Positions 38,068 to 47,650 are shown, counted from the first letter of the stretch. The stretch: DNA of 59,043 nucleotides from Priestia flexa NBRC 15715 (GCF_001591565.1 NZ_BCVD01000004.1:1-59043); one strand, 5' to 3'. Program-made: numbers and translations. Notes: generated from the sequence alone by a model not told the origin.

Positions 38068-38081
38068 AGAAACCGTTTACA
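38068..38081. promoter_or_regulatory. Second cre-like site in the glpF leader
   Basis: AGAAACCGTTTACA matches the cre consensus at 13 of 14 positions. It lies between the leader terminator and the glpF start, where bound CcpA would act as a roadblock. Confidence 0.5.
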
Positions 38082-38093
38082 ACGATAAGAGAA

Positions 38094-38158
38094 TAAAAAA
38101 ATCCACCATACTTCCCTCTAAATTCATGTATATAAATTTAAAGAGCTATATCGTGGAT
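38094..38158 (-). promoter_or_regulatory. glpF leader terminator (GlpP antitermination target)
   Basis: On the minus strand ATCCACGATAT pairs with GTATGGTGGAT (one mismatch) across a large AT-rich loop, followed by TTTTTTT. The 5' arm is preceded by TAGGAGA, similar to the glpD leader. It is the expected GlpP target for glpF-glpK. Confidence 0.78.
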
Positions 38159-38195
38159 CTCCTATTCTCCGTCACATGTATTAACTTGTTTACAA

Positions 38196-38224
38196 GTTTA
38201 CTAGCCATTGAAAGCGTTGTCAAT
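38196..38224 (-). promoter_or_regulatory. Sigma-A promoter of glpF-glpK
   Basis: On the minus strand TTGACA and TAAACT are separated by 17 bp. The -35 overlaps a perfect cre site. Confidence 0.8.
38210..38223. promoter_or_regulatory. cre (CcpA) site at the glpF promoter
   Basis: TGAAAGCGTTGTCA matches TGWAANCGNTNWCA at all positions and covers the -35 of the glpF promoter, predicting catabolite repression of glycerol uptake. Confidence 0.85.
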
Positions 38225-38259
38225 ACATTTCCGACAAAAAATTCAAACTTCATAACTCT

Positions 38260-38814
38260 TTATTTAAATGTATTCCACAATTGTTTATTCGAAGTAGTGA
38301 CTGCAGCTGCACCTGCAGCGATTGCATTCTTTACTTCTTCTTCCGTTCGAATAAGACCACCTGCGAGAACTGGTATCCCGGTTTCTTCCGCTACCTCTTT
38401 AAGAAGTGATGGAATAATCCCTGGTAGCAGCTCAATAAAATCTGGCTCGACCTTTTTAATGAGCTCATAGCTTTTCTTAAGGGCTGTACTATCTAGCAAA
38501 AAGACGCGCTGAATGGCATAAATACCTCGCTGTTTCGCTTTTAAGATCACGTTGGTACGAGTGGATATAATGCCAGCTGGCTTCAATTCTTGACATAGAA
38601 AGTCGACTGCATATTCATCTTGCTTTAGGCCATGTATTAAATCGAGATGAATAATCATTTTTTTTTGATGACGATGAACTTCTTTCATAATGCCTCGCAG
38701 TAATCCCACTTGGTTATCTAACAAAACGCCATACTCATATTCACTTGCTAAAAAACGTTCCAACTGCTTCATATCACGTACAGCAGGCAAAACGGATTGT
38801 CCATGAAAACTCAT
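38260..38814 (-). CDS. glpP: Glycerol uptake operon antiterminator GlpP
   Basis: This 184-residue TIM-barrel-like regulator binds glycerol 3-phosphate and the leader RNAs of glpFK and glpD to prevent termination. Seen: [59 protein letters not shown] and [15 protein letters not shown]. Start ATG follows GAGGGG. The order glpP-glpF-glpK-glpD-pgcA is that of B. subtilis. A paralogue lies at 51899-52486. Confidence 0.95.
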   Translation of the reverse strand: MSFHGQSVLPAVRDMKQLERFLASEYEYGVLLDNQVGLLRGIMKEVHRHQKKMIIHLDLIHGLKQDEYAVDFLCQELKPAGIISTRTNVILKAKQRGIYAIQRVFLLDSTALKKSYELIKKVEPDFIELLPGIIPSLLKEVAEETGIPVLAGGLIRTEEEVKNAIAAGAAAVTTSNKQLWNTFK

Positions 38815-38867
38815 GTTTTCCCCTCACTCTGTTTATTTATTTCTTTATATTATGACAAAAGATGAGC

Positions 38868-38896
38868 AAAAAAAACACCATGCATTTGCATGGTGT
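38868..38896 (-). terminator. Terminator after yhcX
   Basis: ACACCATGCA and TGCATGGTGT pair around two bases, followed by TTTTTTTT on the minus strand. Confidence 0.92.
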
Positions 38897-38904
38897 AAAA
38901 TAAT

Positions 38905-40443
38905 TTACTTTTTATATTTAATATTATAGACGTCATGTCTACGATCTTTTAACTGACGAACTGTTCCTGACTGGCGCTGTCTGCGTAAAATCTCAAGATC
39001 AACGTCCCCAATCACAACCATCTCAATATTTGGATTACATTCCCCTACAATACCATCTCTTGCAAACTCAAAATCGGAAGGGGCAAAGATAGCTGATTGC
39101 GCGTATTGAATATCCATATTTTCCGTTTCTGGTAAATTCCCTACTGTTCCTGCAATTACGGTGTAGATTTGGTTTTCCACAGCGCGTGCCTGAGAACAAT
39201 AGCGAACACGTAAGTAACCTTGACGGTCTTCCGTACAGAAAGGTGTAAAGATAATGTTAGCTCCTTTATCCGTTGCGATACGTGCCAGTTCAGGGAACTC
39301 AATATCGTAGCAAATTTGGATCGCGATTTTCCCGCAATCTGTATCAAATACTTCGACATCATTTCCTGGACTAATGCCCCACCATTTGCGTTCATTTGGC
39401 GTAATATGAACTTTATACTGTTTCTCAATTGTTCCATCTCTGCGGAATAAATACGCAATATTAAAGATATCACCGTCATCTTCTTCAACAAAGTGTGAAC
39501 CGCCAATAATGTTTACGTTGTATTTTACAGCTAACCCTGTAAAAAGCTCAATATATTCTTCCGTGTACTCTGTAAGGCGCTGAATTGCTTTACTTGGAAT
39601 TTGCTCATCTAAAAATGACATAAGCTGCGTTGTGAATATTTCTGGGAATACGCAAAAATCTGCTTTTGCATCATACGCAACGTCTGTATAGTACTCCACT
39701 TGAGTAGCAAATTCTTCAAACGAATTGATTTGCTTCATCATATACTGCACAACGCAAATACGCACTGGGAATGATGTTTTAAAATGACGCTTTGAACGTC
39801 GTACATAGTCTACGTTATTCCATTCCATGAGCGTTGCGTATTTATTAGAAGCTAAATCATCTGGCAGGTAGCCAGGATTGATGCGCATCAAAGTAAAACC
39901 GTTCATTAATTGAAACGATAAAACAGGGTCATAGATTTTATGATGAATTACCTGTTCTACATATTCACGAGGGGACATTTCTCCTGAATGCTTATGGTAG
40001 TTAGGAATGCGCCCCCCAATAATAATACTCTTTAAGTTCAGTTCACGTGCTAAATCTTGGCGCGCTTCATATAGTCGTCGTCCAATTTTCATGCCTCGAT
40101 AATTTGGATGAACCATCACTTCAATCCCATATAGGTTATAGCCTTCTGGATTATGATTTGTAATATACCCTTCGTCTGTAATATCATCCCATGTATGCTG
40201 GTCATCATACTCATCAAAGTTGACGATCAAGCTTGAACATGAACCAATAATTTCACCGTCAAACTCTGCGCAAATTTGACCTTCTGGAAAAATTTCTAGG
40301 TGGCTTTCTAACTGTTCACGCTTCCACGGCTCCATCCCCGGGAATGATAGTTTTTGAAGTGCTAAAATTGCATCTATATCAGAGTGTTTAATGTTTCGGA
40401 TAATCATTTTTTTCTCAAACTTTGACAAATCTATTGTTGACAT
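38905..40443 (-). CDS. yhcX: GNAT acetyltransferase-nitrilase fusion protein (YhcX-like)
   Basis: This 512-residue protein joins an N-terminal GNAT acetyltransferase (about residues 10-190; VHPNYRGMKIGRRLYEARQ is the acetyl-CoA loop) to a C-terminal carbon-nitrogen hydrolase (about 220-490). The nitrilase triad is visible: E in FCVFPEIFTT, K in KQYKVHITPNE and C in IAIQICYDIEFPELAR. Such fusions occur as YhcX in Bacillus; the substrate is not known. The ATG at 40443 follows AGAGGG and gives the length of YhcX. A further 22 codons upstream have no ribosome site. Confidence 0.9.
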   Translation of the reverse strand: MSTIDLSKFEKKMIIRNIKHSDIDAILALQKLSFPGMEPWKREQLESHLEIFPEGQICAEFDGEIIGSCSSLIVNFDEYDDQHTWDDITDEGYITNHNPEGYNLYGIEVMVHPNYRGMKIGRRLYEARQDLARELNLKSIIIGGRIPNYHKHSGEMSPREYVEQVIHHKIYDPVLSFQLMNGFTLMRINPGYLPDDLASNKYATLMEWNNVDYVRRSKRHFKTSFPVRICVVQYMMKQINSFEEFATQVEYYTDVAYDAKADFCVFPEIFTTQLMSFLDEQIPSKAIQRLTEYTEEYIELFTGLAVKYNVNIIGGSHFVEEDDGDIFNIAYLFRRDGTIEKQYKVHITPNERKWWGISPGNDVEVFDTDCGKIAIQICYDIEFPELARIATDKGANIIFTPFCTEDRQGYLRVRYCSQARAVENQIYTVIAGTVGNLPETENMDIQYAQSAIFAPSDFEFARDGIVGECNPNIEMVVIGDVDLEILRRQRQSGTVRQLKDRRHDVYNIKYKK

Positions 40444-40538
40444 ATTTAACAACCCTCTTTCGCACATAACTGAGAATTTAGTTTCCCTTTTTTTCATTAT
40501 ATTAAACAAAATTAAAAATTCTAACTATTCAACATCCT

Positions 40539-40565
40539 AAAAAGGAACATCCAGCGGATGCTCCT
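40539..40565 (-). terminator. Terminator after yhcU
   Basis: AGGAGCATCC pairs with GGATGTTCCT around GCT, followed by TTTTTA on the minus strand. Confidence 0.8.
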
Positions 40566-40568
40566 ATT

Positions 40569-40970
40569 TTAATGATAATATTCAGTTTGAGATGAGGTCT
40601 GTGAATAGGATACAAGTAAATTTTCTCGTTCAAATAGTTCAATAGATAAAGGAAAGATAAACCCGAATTTACTGAGTATTCTAACATTTTTACTGAATCG
40701 ATCACGATCACTCTTTTCAATTGGACGATGTTGAATCGATTCAACTAAAGCAATAACCGTTTGTAAACTACTAATGACTTGCAATGCTTCATCAAGTAAT
40801 CCATTATATAATGGGTTAGACTCATCATGATGACCAAGTAAATAATGATTATGAATATGCTGTAGCCGTTCATCTGATACATATTGAGGTAATAAATCGT
40901 ATAGAAGTTGTTCCGTTAATTCTTCTATGTAATGTTCCATCTCAGCTGGAGCTGCACATGCAATTTTCAA
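40569..40970 (-). CDS. yhcU: YhcU-like protein of unknown function
   Basis: This 133-residue protein is soluble and mostly helical (TEQLLYDLLPQYVSDERLQH, EALQVISSLQTVIALVESI). Length and position between yhcX and yhcT suggest B. subtilis YhcU. The start is a TTG after AAGGAGGGG. An overlapping frame at 40529-40744 is not supported. Confidence 0.72.
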   Translation of the reverse strand: MKIACAAPAEMEHYIEELTEQLLYDLLPQYVSDERLQHIHNHYLLGHHDESNPLYNGLLDEALQVISSLQTVIALVESIQHRPIEKSDRDRFSKNVRILSKFGFIFPLSIELFERENLLVSYSQTSSQTEYYH

Positions 40971-41121
40971 CGTTGCCCCTCCTTTTATAAAACAAGTTTA
41001 TATACGTAGGATAACATAAATAAAAACAAAGAAGGTAAGGTAGTTATTTCCTCCTAAAAAAAGGAACTTCCGCACTTGTTGAAATCTACCATAATTCATG
41101 AAAGAAAAGGATGAGATAAGC

Positions 41122-42027
41122 GTGAATGTACAGAGTGAATGGGTAACAATTCCCATTACTAAGCAAGACAATCAGTTAACAATTGAAGAATATTTAAAAG
41201 AAAAGTGGCATCTTCCTAAAAAAACGCTGCATTTATTTCGAATGAATAAAAGCATCAAAATAAACGGGGAAACGCTATCGTGGAATTACGTGCTACAAGA
41301 AGGAGATAAAGCCGACCTTCATCTTTACAGTCCAGAAGAGCATACGATTAAGCCGTATCCTCTGCAGCTTGAGATTTTGTATGAAGACCCTCATGTGTTA
41401 ATTATAAATAAACCGCAGGGCCTGGATACGCACCCTTCATCTCCTGAGGATACTAAGACGCTGTTAAATGCCGCTGCTTATTATTTTTCTAAGCAAGGTT
41501 TATATACAAAACCCCGACACGTTCATAGGCTTGACCGCGATACGTCAGGAGCTATTCTATTTACAAAACACAGTATTGCTAGTTCTGTATTCGACCAACT
41601 GCTTGCGCAGAGAAAAATTAAGCGATCATACGTTGCTCTTGCACATGGACTATTTGCTAGAAAACAAGGAACAATTTCAGAACCAATTGGGAAAGACCGT
41701 CATCACTCTACAAGGCGAAGAGTCTCAAAATCCGGGCAAGCTGCAGTTACTCATTTTCAAGTGTTGACACAAAATAAGTCAAAAAACGAAACGCTCGTCT
41801 CACTTATGCTTGAAAGTGGACGCACGCATCAAATTCGCGTGCATTTAAGTTTTATTGGCCATCCTTTAATCGGTGACACCTTGTATGGTGGACGCAAACA
41901 AAGTGGTCAACAGCAAGCTTTACATGCCTTTAAACTAGCCTTTTGGCACCCGTTTACAGATGAACATATTTGCATAACAGCAAAAACGAATCAAGCTCCG
42001 TTAATTCCCTACAACCAGTATTTTTAA
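41122..42027 (+). CDS. yhcT: RluD-type RNA pseudouridine synthase (YhcT-like)
   Basis: This 301-residue enzyme would convert specific uridines in rRNA or tRNA to pseudouridine. Seen: an S4-like N-terminal part (about residues 15-75), the catalytic motif HRLDRDTSGAILFTK with the aspartate (near residue 138), and the C-terminal SGRTHQIRVHLSFIGHPLIG and GDTLYGG. The GTG at 41122 with AAGGATGAG upstream is preferred; an ATG eight codons earlier lacks a ribosome site. Divergent from yhcU. Confidence 0.9.
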   Translation: MNVQSEWVTIPITKQDNQLTIEEYLKEKWHLPKKTLHLFRMNKSIKINGETLSWNYVLQEGDKADLHLYSPEEHTIKPYPLQLEILYEDPHVLIINKPQGLDTHPSSPEDTKTLLNAAAYYFSKQGLYTKPRHVHRLDRDTSGAILFTKHSIASSVFDQLLAQRKIKRSYVALAHGLFARKQGTISEPIGKDRHHSTRRRVSKSGQAAVTHFQVLTQNKSKNETLVSLMLESGRTHQIRVHLSFIGHPLIGDTLYGGRKQSGQQQALHAFKLAFWHPFTDEHICITAKTNQAPLIPYNQYF

Positions 42028-42031
42028 AGAT

Positions 42032-42078
42032 AAAACAGCTTTGTTCTACACGCTTAGTGTTGAACAAAGCTGTTTTTA
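42032..42078 (+). terminator. Terminator after yhcT
   Basis: AAAACAGCTTTGTTC pairs with GAACAAAGCTGTTTT, extended by ACAC/GTGT, followed by TATTT. Confidence 0.92.
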
Positions 42079-42169
42079 TTTGCCCTGAACAAAATTTCCT
42101 CTTAACATTTCGTTACTCTTTCTGTATAATACATTCTTAGAAAACATTTGTACTTCACAGGAGGACATC

Positions 42170-43360
42170 ATGAAAAAAATTGGGCTTTTACCACGGATTA
42201 TTCTAGCCATTTTTGCCGGTGTTGTAATCGGAAGCTTTATGCCGGGATGGTTTGTTCGTATATTCGCTACGTTTAATGAAATATTTGGAAACTTTTTAGA
42301 ATTTGCAATTCCTCTCATTATTCTTGCATTCATTGCTCCAGGAATCGGAGAGATTGGAAAGGGAGCAGGAAAGTATCTCGGATTAACAACTGCTCTAGCC
42401 TATGGATCCACAGCAATAGCTGGATTATTGGCTTATCTTGTTGCCCATAATTTATATCCGGTTATGTTGAATAACTCCATTCAATCCTCTGCGTTTGAAA
42501 ACCCTGAGAAAGCATTATTAAAACCTTTCTTAGAGCTTGAAATTCCGGCTCCAATGGAAGTGATGACAGCACTTGTTTTAGCTTTTACTCTGGGGCTAGG
42601 CATGGCCGCTATTAAAAATGATTCATTAAAAAAAGTAATGATTGATTTCCGTTCGGTTGTGGAACTACTCATCGGTAAAGTCATTATTCCTTTATTGCCC
42701 ATTCACATTCTGGGGATTTTCGCTAACATGACACAAGGTGGGCAAGTGCAAACAATTGTGAGCGTTTTTGCAAAGGTATTTTTGATGATTTTAATTCTGC
42801 ATTTTGCTATTTTACTTATTCAATACAGTGTATCTGGCACGTTGATTAAGAAAAACCCGCTTGCTTTATTAAAAAATATGATGCCAGCTTATTTTACAGC
42901 ACTTGGTACGCAGTCATCCGCTTCAACAATTCCCGTTACAATGGAACGTGTGAAAAAGAACGGAGTAAGCGATAAAGTAGCTGATTTTTCAATTCCATTA
43001 CTAGCAACGATTCACTTGTCAGGAAGCACTATTACCATTGTTTCATGTGCAATGGCGGTACTGTACATCAATGGTACAGAAGTGGCGTTTGGGACAGTCT
43101 TACCTTTCATTTTAATGTTAGGTGTTACAATGATTGCTGCACCGGGTGTACCAGGTGGTGGCGTTATGGCTTCTTTAGGTTTACTGCAAACAATGCTAGG
43201 TTTTGATGCGACGATGGCTTCTCTCATGATTGCACTATACATGGCTCAAGACAGCTTCGGAACAGCGTGTAACGTAACTGGAGACGGAGCGATTTCACAA
43301 TTAGTTGATCGCTTTACTTCTAAGAAACCCAAAGCTGAATCCATTCAAAAAGCTAGCTGA
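42170..43360 (+). CDS. Dicarboxylate/amino acid:cation symporter (DAACS family)
   Basis: This 396-residue membrane protein couples uptake of a dicarboxylate or amino acid to sodium or protons. The family signatures are present: the serine-rich hairpin ALGTQSSASTIPVTMERVKK (about residues 244-263), MIAAPGVPGGGVMASLG (re-entrant loop) and AQDSFGTACNVTGDGAI, which binds substrate and cation. About eight membrane segments. Start ATG follows AGGAGG. The substrate cannot be decided by eye. It is monocistronic. Confidence 0.88.
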   Translation: MKKIGLLPRIILAIFAGVVIGSFMPGWFVRIFATFNEIFGNFLEFAIPLIILAFIAPGIGEIGKGAGKYLGLTTALAYGSTAIAGLLAYLVAHNLYPVMLNNSIQSSAFENPEKALLKPFLELEIPAPMEVMTALVLAFTLGLGMAAIKNDSLKKVMIDFRSVVELLIGKVIIPLLPIHILGIFANMTQGGQVQTIVSVFAKVFLMILILHFAILLIQYSVSGTLIKKNPLALLKNMMPAYFTALGTQSSASTIPVTMERVKKNGVSDKVADFSIPLLATIHLSGSTITIVSCAMAVLYINGTEVAFGTVLPFILMLGVTMIAAPGVPGGGVMASLGLLQTMLGFDATMASLMIALYMAQDSFGTACNVTGDGAISQLVDRFTSKKPKAESIQKAS

Positions 43361-43370
43361 ATTTGACACT

Positions 43371-43402
43371 AAAAAGCACAGCCTGTGAGGCTGTGCTTTT
43401 TA
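43371..43402. terminator. Bidirectional terminator between the symporter and chemoreceptor genes
   Basis: AAAAAGCACAGCCT pairs with AGGCTGTGCTTTTT around GTG. Confidence 0.92.
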
Positions 43403-43407
43403 GCTGT

Positions 43408-45429
43408 TTATTCTGCTTTTGCGCTCTCTTCAATTTTAAATTGATGAATCATTTTCATTAGCCCTTCACTTAGCTCTTGAAGATGTTCAGCCGATTCAGA
43501 CACAGTGGAAATAGCTCGAATTTGCTCTTCAGTTGATGCAGTAATTTCTTCTGTTCCTGCAGCTGACTGTTGCGCTATGGCAGCAATACTTTGAATCGAT
43601 GCTACCACACCATCTTTATGGGTATCAATTTCTTGCATATTATTCATTACATCTTGAATGGATGTAACGACCTGTTCAATATTTTGAGCGATATCATGGA
43701 ACGATTGCTCTGTATCCGTTACAGCTCCTTCTTGCGCTACTGAAAGCTCTTTTGTGTGATCAAATTCTTGACGAGCCACGGCAACTTCTTTTTGAATACT
43801 AGCAATTGTTTGACGAACCTTCTCTGTTGCAGTAGATGACTGTTCAGCCAATTTACGTACTTCTTCCGCCACTACAGCAAACCCTTTTCCATGTTCCCCT
43901 GCTCTAGCAGCTTCAATGCTCGCATTTAACGCAAGTAAATTTGTTTGATCTGAAATATCATTAATCGTATGAATAACATATTCAATTTCTTGCATTTTAT
44001 CCGTCAGTTCATTGATAACAACTTGAACTGATTCAATCGTTTTAGCAGATTGATTCGTTTGTTCACGCAGTGACTGTACTTGATGTAAGCCATGCGTATT
44101 TGCTTGAATGGCTTCATTAGTTAGCGTATTAATCTTCGTATTTTTGTCAATTACCTGCTCAATTTGAGCTGATAAACTCATCGTTTTATGGTTGGTTGAA
44201 TCAGCATCAGAAGCCTGCTGCGTCGCTCCGCTTGCAATTTCATGAATCGCTCTTCCTATCTCTTCACTAGATGCCGTCGCTTCTTCTGATACTGCACTTA
44301 AATTTTCCACAGAAACCTTGACTGTTTCCACAGATTCTTGAACGGCTGCAATCAATTGGCGATTGCGCCCTACCATCACGTTGAACAAATTGGTCAGTTG
44401 ACCAATTTCATCTTTAGATTTGGTTTCAATATGAACCGTTAAATCTCCCTCTGCTACTTTCGCAACTTCTTCTTTTAATCGAACGATTGGCTTTGTCATG
44501 CTTTTTGAAATAAAGAAGATTAGTAGGATTGATAATAAGACCCCAACAGCTGCGATAATCATAATGATGTTCAGAATTTGCTTGGCACTGCTGAGCATCT
44601 CATCATAAATAAAGGCGTTTCCTATTTTCCATCCCGTGTCTTCGATTGTATCAAAAGCTAAAACACGCTCTTCTCCTTTAAACTCATAGCGAATGAAGTC
44701 TTTATCCTTTGCATAAACAGCATCCATAAACTCTTCTTGTCTCAAGTTGTTTCCTGTTTCTGTAGGATGAGCCAATGCGACACCTTGTCGGTCAAATAAA
44801 AAGCCGTATCCACCATAATTCACTTCAGCTTCTGTAATCATGCTGTTTAATGCGTTCAGCTCTAAGTCCATTGCTATAACACCCAAGCGTTGATTTGTTT
44901 TGGGATCATCAATGGTTTTAGCAATAGTCACGACAGTTTTGCCAGTAGATGCATCTTCATAAGGCTCTGTATAAATAACTTCTCCAGGACTTTCAACGGC
45001 TTGTTTATACCAAGGTCTAGCAGTTGGGTCATAGTCTGCATCATATTCTAGCGTCGGAACCGTGTACATTCCTTTATTTTCTGTTCCAATATACTGAAGC
45101 GCCATATTTGGATATTTTTCACTGACTTGCTGAAATTCCTTTTGAACCGTTTGCCAGCTAAAGTAGCTGTCTTTTTGTGGCTCTTTTTCTTCTTTTAGAA
45201 AATTAACCAGTACGTCGTTTTCACTATACTCAGCTACTTTACGACTATACATTTTCAAATAATTACCGATATTTGTTTTGAGCTCTCCCACGAGCGTTTG
45301 TGATTGTACCTGCACATCGTGTTCAATTTGCTTTTTCGTAAATTGATAAACAATTCCTGAAACCAGCAATAATAAGATGATGATAATCGATGTGAAGAAT
45401 AAAATCATTTTGGTGCTTAATTTTTTCAT
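43408..45429 (-). CDS. Methyl-accepting chemotaxis protein
   Basis: This 673-residue chemoreceptor has a membrane segment at about residues 8-28, a large extracellular double-Cache domain (to about 280, with [20 protein letters not shown] and [19 protein letters not shown]), a second membrane segment (about 285-310), a HAMP domain and a cytoplasmic signalling domain. The hairpin tip includes [20 protein letters not shown] and [16 protein letters not shown]. The dCache layout is like B. subtilis McpA/TlpA/TlpB; the ligand, possibly an amino acid or sugar, is unknown. Start ATG follows AAGGGTGAG. Monocistronic. Confidence 0.95.
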   Translation of the reverse strand: MKKLSTKMILFFTSIIIILLLLVSGIVYQFTKKQIEHDVQVQSQTLVGELKTNIGNYLKMYSRKVAEYSENDVLVNFLKEEKEPQKDSYFSWQTVQKEFQQVSEKYPNMALQYIGTENKGMYTVPTLEYDADYDPTARPWYKQAVESPGEVIYTEPYEDASTGKTVVTIAKTIDDPKTNQRLGVIAMDLELNALNSMITEAEVNYGGYGFLFDRQGVALAHPTETGNNLRQEEFMDAVYAKDKDFIRYEFKGEERVLAFDTIEDTGWKIGNAFIYDEMLSSAKQILNIIMIIAAVGVLLSILLIFFISKSMTKPIVRLKEEVAKVAEGDLTVHIETKSKDEIGQLTNLFNVMVGRNRQLIAAVQESVETVKVSVENLSAVSEEATASSEEIGRAIHEIASGATQQASDADSTNHKTMSLSAQIEQVIDKNTKINTLTNEAIQANTHGLHQVQSLREQTNQSAKTIESVQVVINELTDKMQEIEYVIHTINDISDQTNLLALNASIEAARAGEHGKGFAVVAEEVRKLAEQSSTATEKVRQTIASIQKEVAVARQEFDHTKELSVAQEGAVTDTEQSFHDIAQNIEQVVTSIQDVMNNMQEIDTHKDGVVASIQSIAAIAQQSAAGTEEITASTEEQIRAISTVSESAEHLQELSEGLMKMIHQFKIEESAKAE

Positions 45430-45545
45430 GCTCTCACCCTTCTACATTACATTCATTAATTCACTGTCCTCTTTTATAACGGATACTTGTCTGAAAATGT
45501 GAAGAGTTTTAAAATACTTTTTTCTAACAATCAATTTTTCTCAAA

Positions 45546-45584
45546 AGAAAAAAGAGTGCTTTCCCTAAAGAAAAACACTCTTTT
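45546..45584 (-). terminator. Terminator after the CDF transporter gene
   Basis: On the minus strand AAAAGAGTG pairs with CACTCTTTT, followed by TTC; it overlaps the last base of the gene. Confidence 0.8.
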
Positions 45585-46459
45585 CACGTTAACTTTCTTG
45601 ATACATCCGGCTCAATATGTACCAGCGTATCTTTAATTTGATACTCGTCGCTCATCATATGTTCTATCTTATCAGCAATTTGATGACTATTAATGACATC
45701 TAGATAAGGATCGACCTTCACCGTTACATCTAAAACAACGTGATTCCCTAGCATTCTTGCTTTAACATCGTGAACTTCATTAACTCCGTGAACTTCAGAA
45801 ATAACTTCTTTATAATGCAACAACTGCTCTTGATCAAACCCGTCTGTAAGGGAATGTGTCACTTCTTTAAAGATTTCTACAGCCGTCTTACAAATGATGA
45901 GTCCAACAATGATAGCTGCTACCAAGTCAATCCACGGTAATCCAAACTGAGAGCCGACAATTCCAATAACAGCGCCAATGCTGACTAATGCATCTGATAA
46001 ATTATCTTTTGCTACGGCTCGAAGCGACTGACTGTTTAGCTTATTAGCAAGCATAATGTTATAACGATAGACAAAGAACATAATAACTGCGGCTGCCAGC
46101 CCTACCCATGCAGCTAACAGATTAGGAGCTTCCACTTCTTTTAGAAAGATAGATTGTCCTGCATCAGCAAGAACTTGTAAACCAATAACCATCATAATAA
46201 ATGACGCGATTAAAGAAGCGATATGCTCTGCACGCGAATGTCCATATGGATGATCATGATCTCGAGGCTTTTGAGAGATTTTCAATCCAACTAATACAGC
46301 GATTGAAGCAACAATATCCGTTACGTTATTTAAACCATCCGCTTTTAAAGCGAATGAACTAGTAATGAATGCAATGACTAACTTACAAATTGATAATGTA
46401 ATATATGAGACAATGCTAACCCATGCACCTTTTTGAGCTTGTTCATAATAATTTTCCAC
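45584..46459 (-). CDS. Cation diffusion facilitator, manganese type
   Basis: This 291-residue CDF exporter has six membrane segments and a C-terminal cytoplasmic domain. The metal site is ADGLNNVTD in segment 2 and KDNLSDAL in segment 5, that is NxxxD and DxxxD, a combination typical of manganese-exporting members (B. subtilis MneP/MneS), where zinc exporters have HxxxD. A loop DHDHPYGHSRAEH follows segment 2. The GTG at 46459 with AAAGG upstream gives the length expected for MneS; the longest frame adds 11 residues. No metal-dependent leader is visible. Confidence 0.85.
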   Translation of the reverse strand: MENYYEQAQKGAWVSIVSYITLSICKLVIAFITSSFALKADGLNNVTDIVASIAVLVGLKISQKPRDHDHPYGHSRAEHIASLIASFIMMVIGLQVLADAGQSIFLKEVEAPNLLAAWVGLAAAVIMFFVYRYNIMLANKLNSQSLRAVAKDNLSDALVSIGAVIGIVGSQFGLPWIDLVAAIIVGLIICKTAVEIFKEVTHSLTDGFDQEQLLHYKEVISEVHGVNEVHDVKARMLGNHVVLDVTVKVDPYLDVINSHQIADKIEHMMSDEYQIKDTLVHIEPDVSRKLT

Positions 46460-46853
46460 ACTGTTCGCAACCTTTCTCAACAAAATGAGCAAAACTAGTG
46501 TACCAAACGAGTTTCGTGTGGGTCTATAGAAACATTGTTGACTCTTAACACGTAAATAGATCCTATTAAACTATTTAGTTTTGTGGAAAAGAAGTTGTAT
46601 TTGTACAACTTGAAAAGAGGCTAGGCCATAACTAAATGATTCTTTCTCAAATACGAATCATGACGTCTCTACAATAGTTAGATTGTAAGAACAAATTCGT
46701 TCCATCATGCTACAGACAATCCTTCTATTCTAATAGTTTTTTAACTTATTTTCGAAACCAACAAAAATATCCGAACTACCAAAAGGATTTACCTCTCAAC
46801 AGTTTGGATATCTCATCAACTGAAATAATTATGTCCCAGCCTTTCTCATTTAC
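46460..46853. other. Gene-free stretch between the CDF and GDPD genes
   Basis: It holds a perfect 8-bp inverted repeat AAGTTGTA-TTTG-TACAACTT (46592-46611) and the terminator-type repeat copy B. No gene is seen. Confidence 0.75.
46696..46842 (-). repeat. Dispersed terminator-type repeat, copy B
   Basis: On the minus strand this begins AGGCTGGGACATAATTATT just after the GDPD stop codon, followed by TTCAGT, a hairpin ATATCC.AACT/AGTTCGGATAT with a T-run (46763-46811), and ends at ATGGAACGAA. It shares block order with copy A (4604-4729), which also follows a gene directly. Confidence 0.78.
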
Positions 46854-47582
46854 TTATATCCTGCTACTCATTTCCAAATCATCCGTCATAATAACCTCTA
46901 CACCTTCATTGATAAGCTGAAGAAACAAATGCTTGTCGTTAACCGTATATACGCGAAGCTCTAGTCCAGACGCTTGTGCTCTTTTTCCTTCTGCTGAAAA
47001 TGCATACTGAGGCTCACAGTGAAGGCCACTTGCCTGAATAGTCAAAGCTTTTTCAACCGCTTTGTTATCGATTCCTTCAAATAGAAATCCTAGTGAAATA
47101 TGTGGATGTATAGACCTAACTTTCACCAAGCTTTTGTAGTTAAAAGATGAGATAATGACTTGGTTCACAAGCTCATACTCTTCTATAAGCTCTAGCACCT
47201 TTTCTTCCAGAGCTTCATACGCTATCACATCATTTTTTAACTCAATATTAAGGGTTAACTGACTCTTTGTACTAACTATCCATTCAAACACATCTCGAAG
47301 CGTAGGAATAGCCTCCTGGTGAAACGCCTTATGAAACCAAGTTCCGGCATCAAATAAAATAATTTGCTTTAAGAAAAAGTCTTGAACATAGCCGATACCA
47401 TTAGTAGTTCGATTTATTTCTTCATCATGAATAACAACGACTTCTCCATCTTTTGTGAGCTGTACGTCTAATTCAATACCACTTACGTTTCTCTGCCTAG
47501 CTTCTTCAAATGCTCGCATCGTATTCTCTGGAAATTGGCTGCTAAACCCTCTATGAGCATACACCTTTGTTTTTTTGATCAT
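46854..47582 (-). CDS. glpQ: Glycerophosphodiester phosphodiesterase
   Basis: This 242-residue cytoplasmic enzyme hydrolyses glycerophosphodiesters to glycerol 3-phosphate and an alcohol. Seen: YAHRGFSSQFPENTMRAFEEA (catalytic HRG with EN), GIELDVQLTKDGEVVVIHDE (metal ligands) and NIELKND. There is no signal peptide, so it acts on imported diesters, which fits its place after the ugp-type ABC genes. Start ATG follows AAGGGGA. The symbol is by function; UgpQ is the alternative name. Confidence 0.88.
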   Translation of the reverse strand: MIKKTKVYAHRGFSSQFPENTMRAFEEARQRNVSGIELDVQLTKDGEVVVIHDEEINRTTNGIGYVQDFFLKQIILFDAGTWFHKAFHQEAIPTLRDVFEWIVSTKSQLTLNIELKNDVIAYEALEEKVLELIEEYELVNQVIISSFNYKSLVKVRSIHPHISLGFLFEGIDNKAVEKALTIQASGLHCEPQYAFSAEGKRAQASGLELRVYTVNDKHLFLQLINEGVEVIMTDDLEMSSRI

Positions 47583-47607
47583 ACCGATTCCCCTTATTAT
47601 GTAGAAT

Positions 47608-47640
47608 AAAAGCCCGCTTGATTTTTCATAAACGGGCCTT
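47608..47640 (-). terminator. Internal hairpin between ugpB and the GDPD gene
   Basis: On the minus strand AAGGCCCGTT pairs with AAGCGGGCTTTT around about 10 nt, followed by TTTTATTC. It lies directly after ugpB and could reduce read-through into the phosphodiesterase gene. Confidence 0.7.
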
Positions 47641-47650
47641 ATACCATTTC

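Noticed and set aside
40529-40744. 71-codon frame overlapping yhcU
   Set aside because: It lies on the same strand in another frame of yhcU and its terminator, with no similarity recognised.
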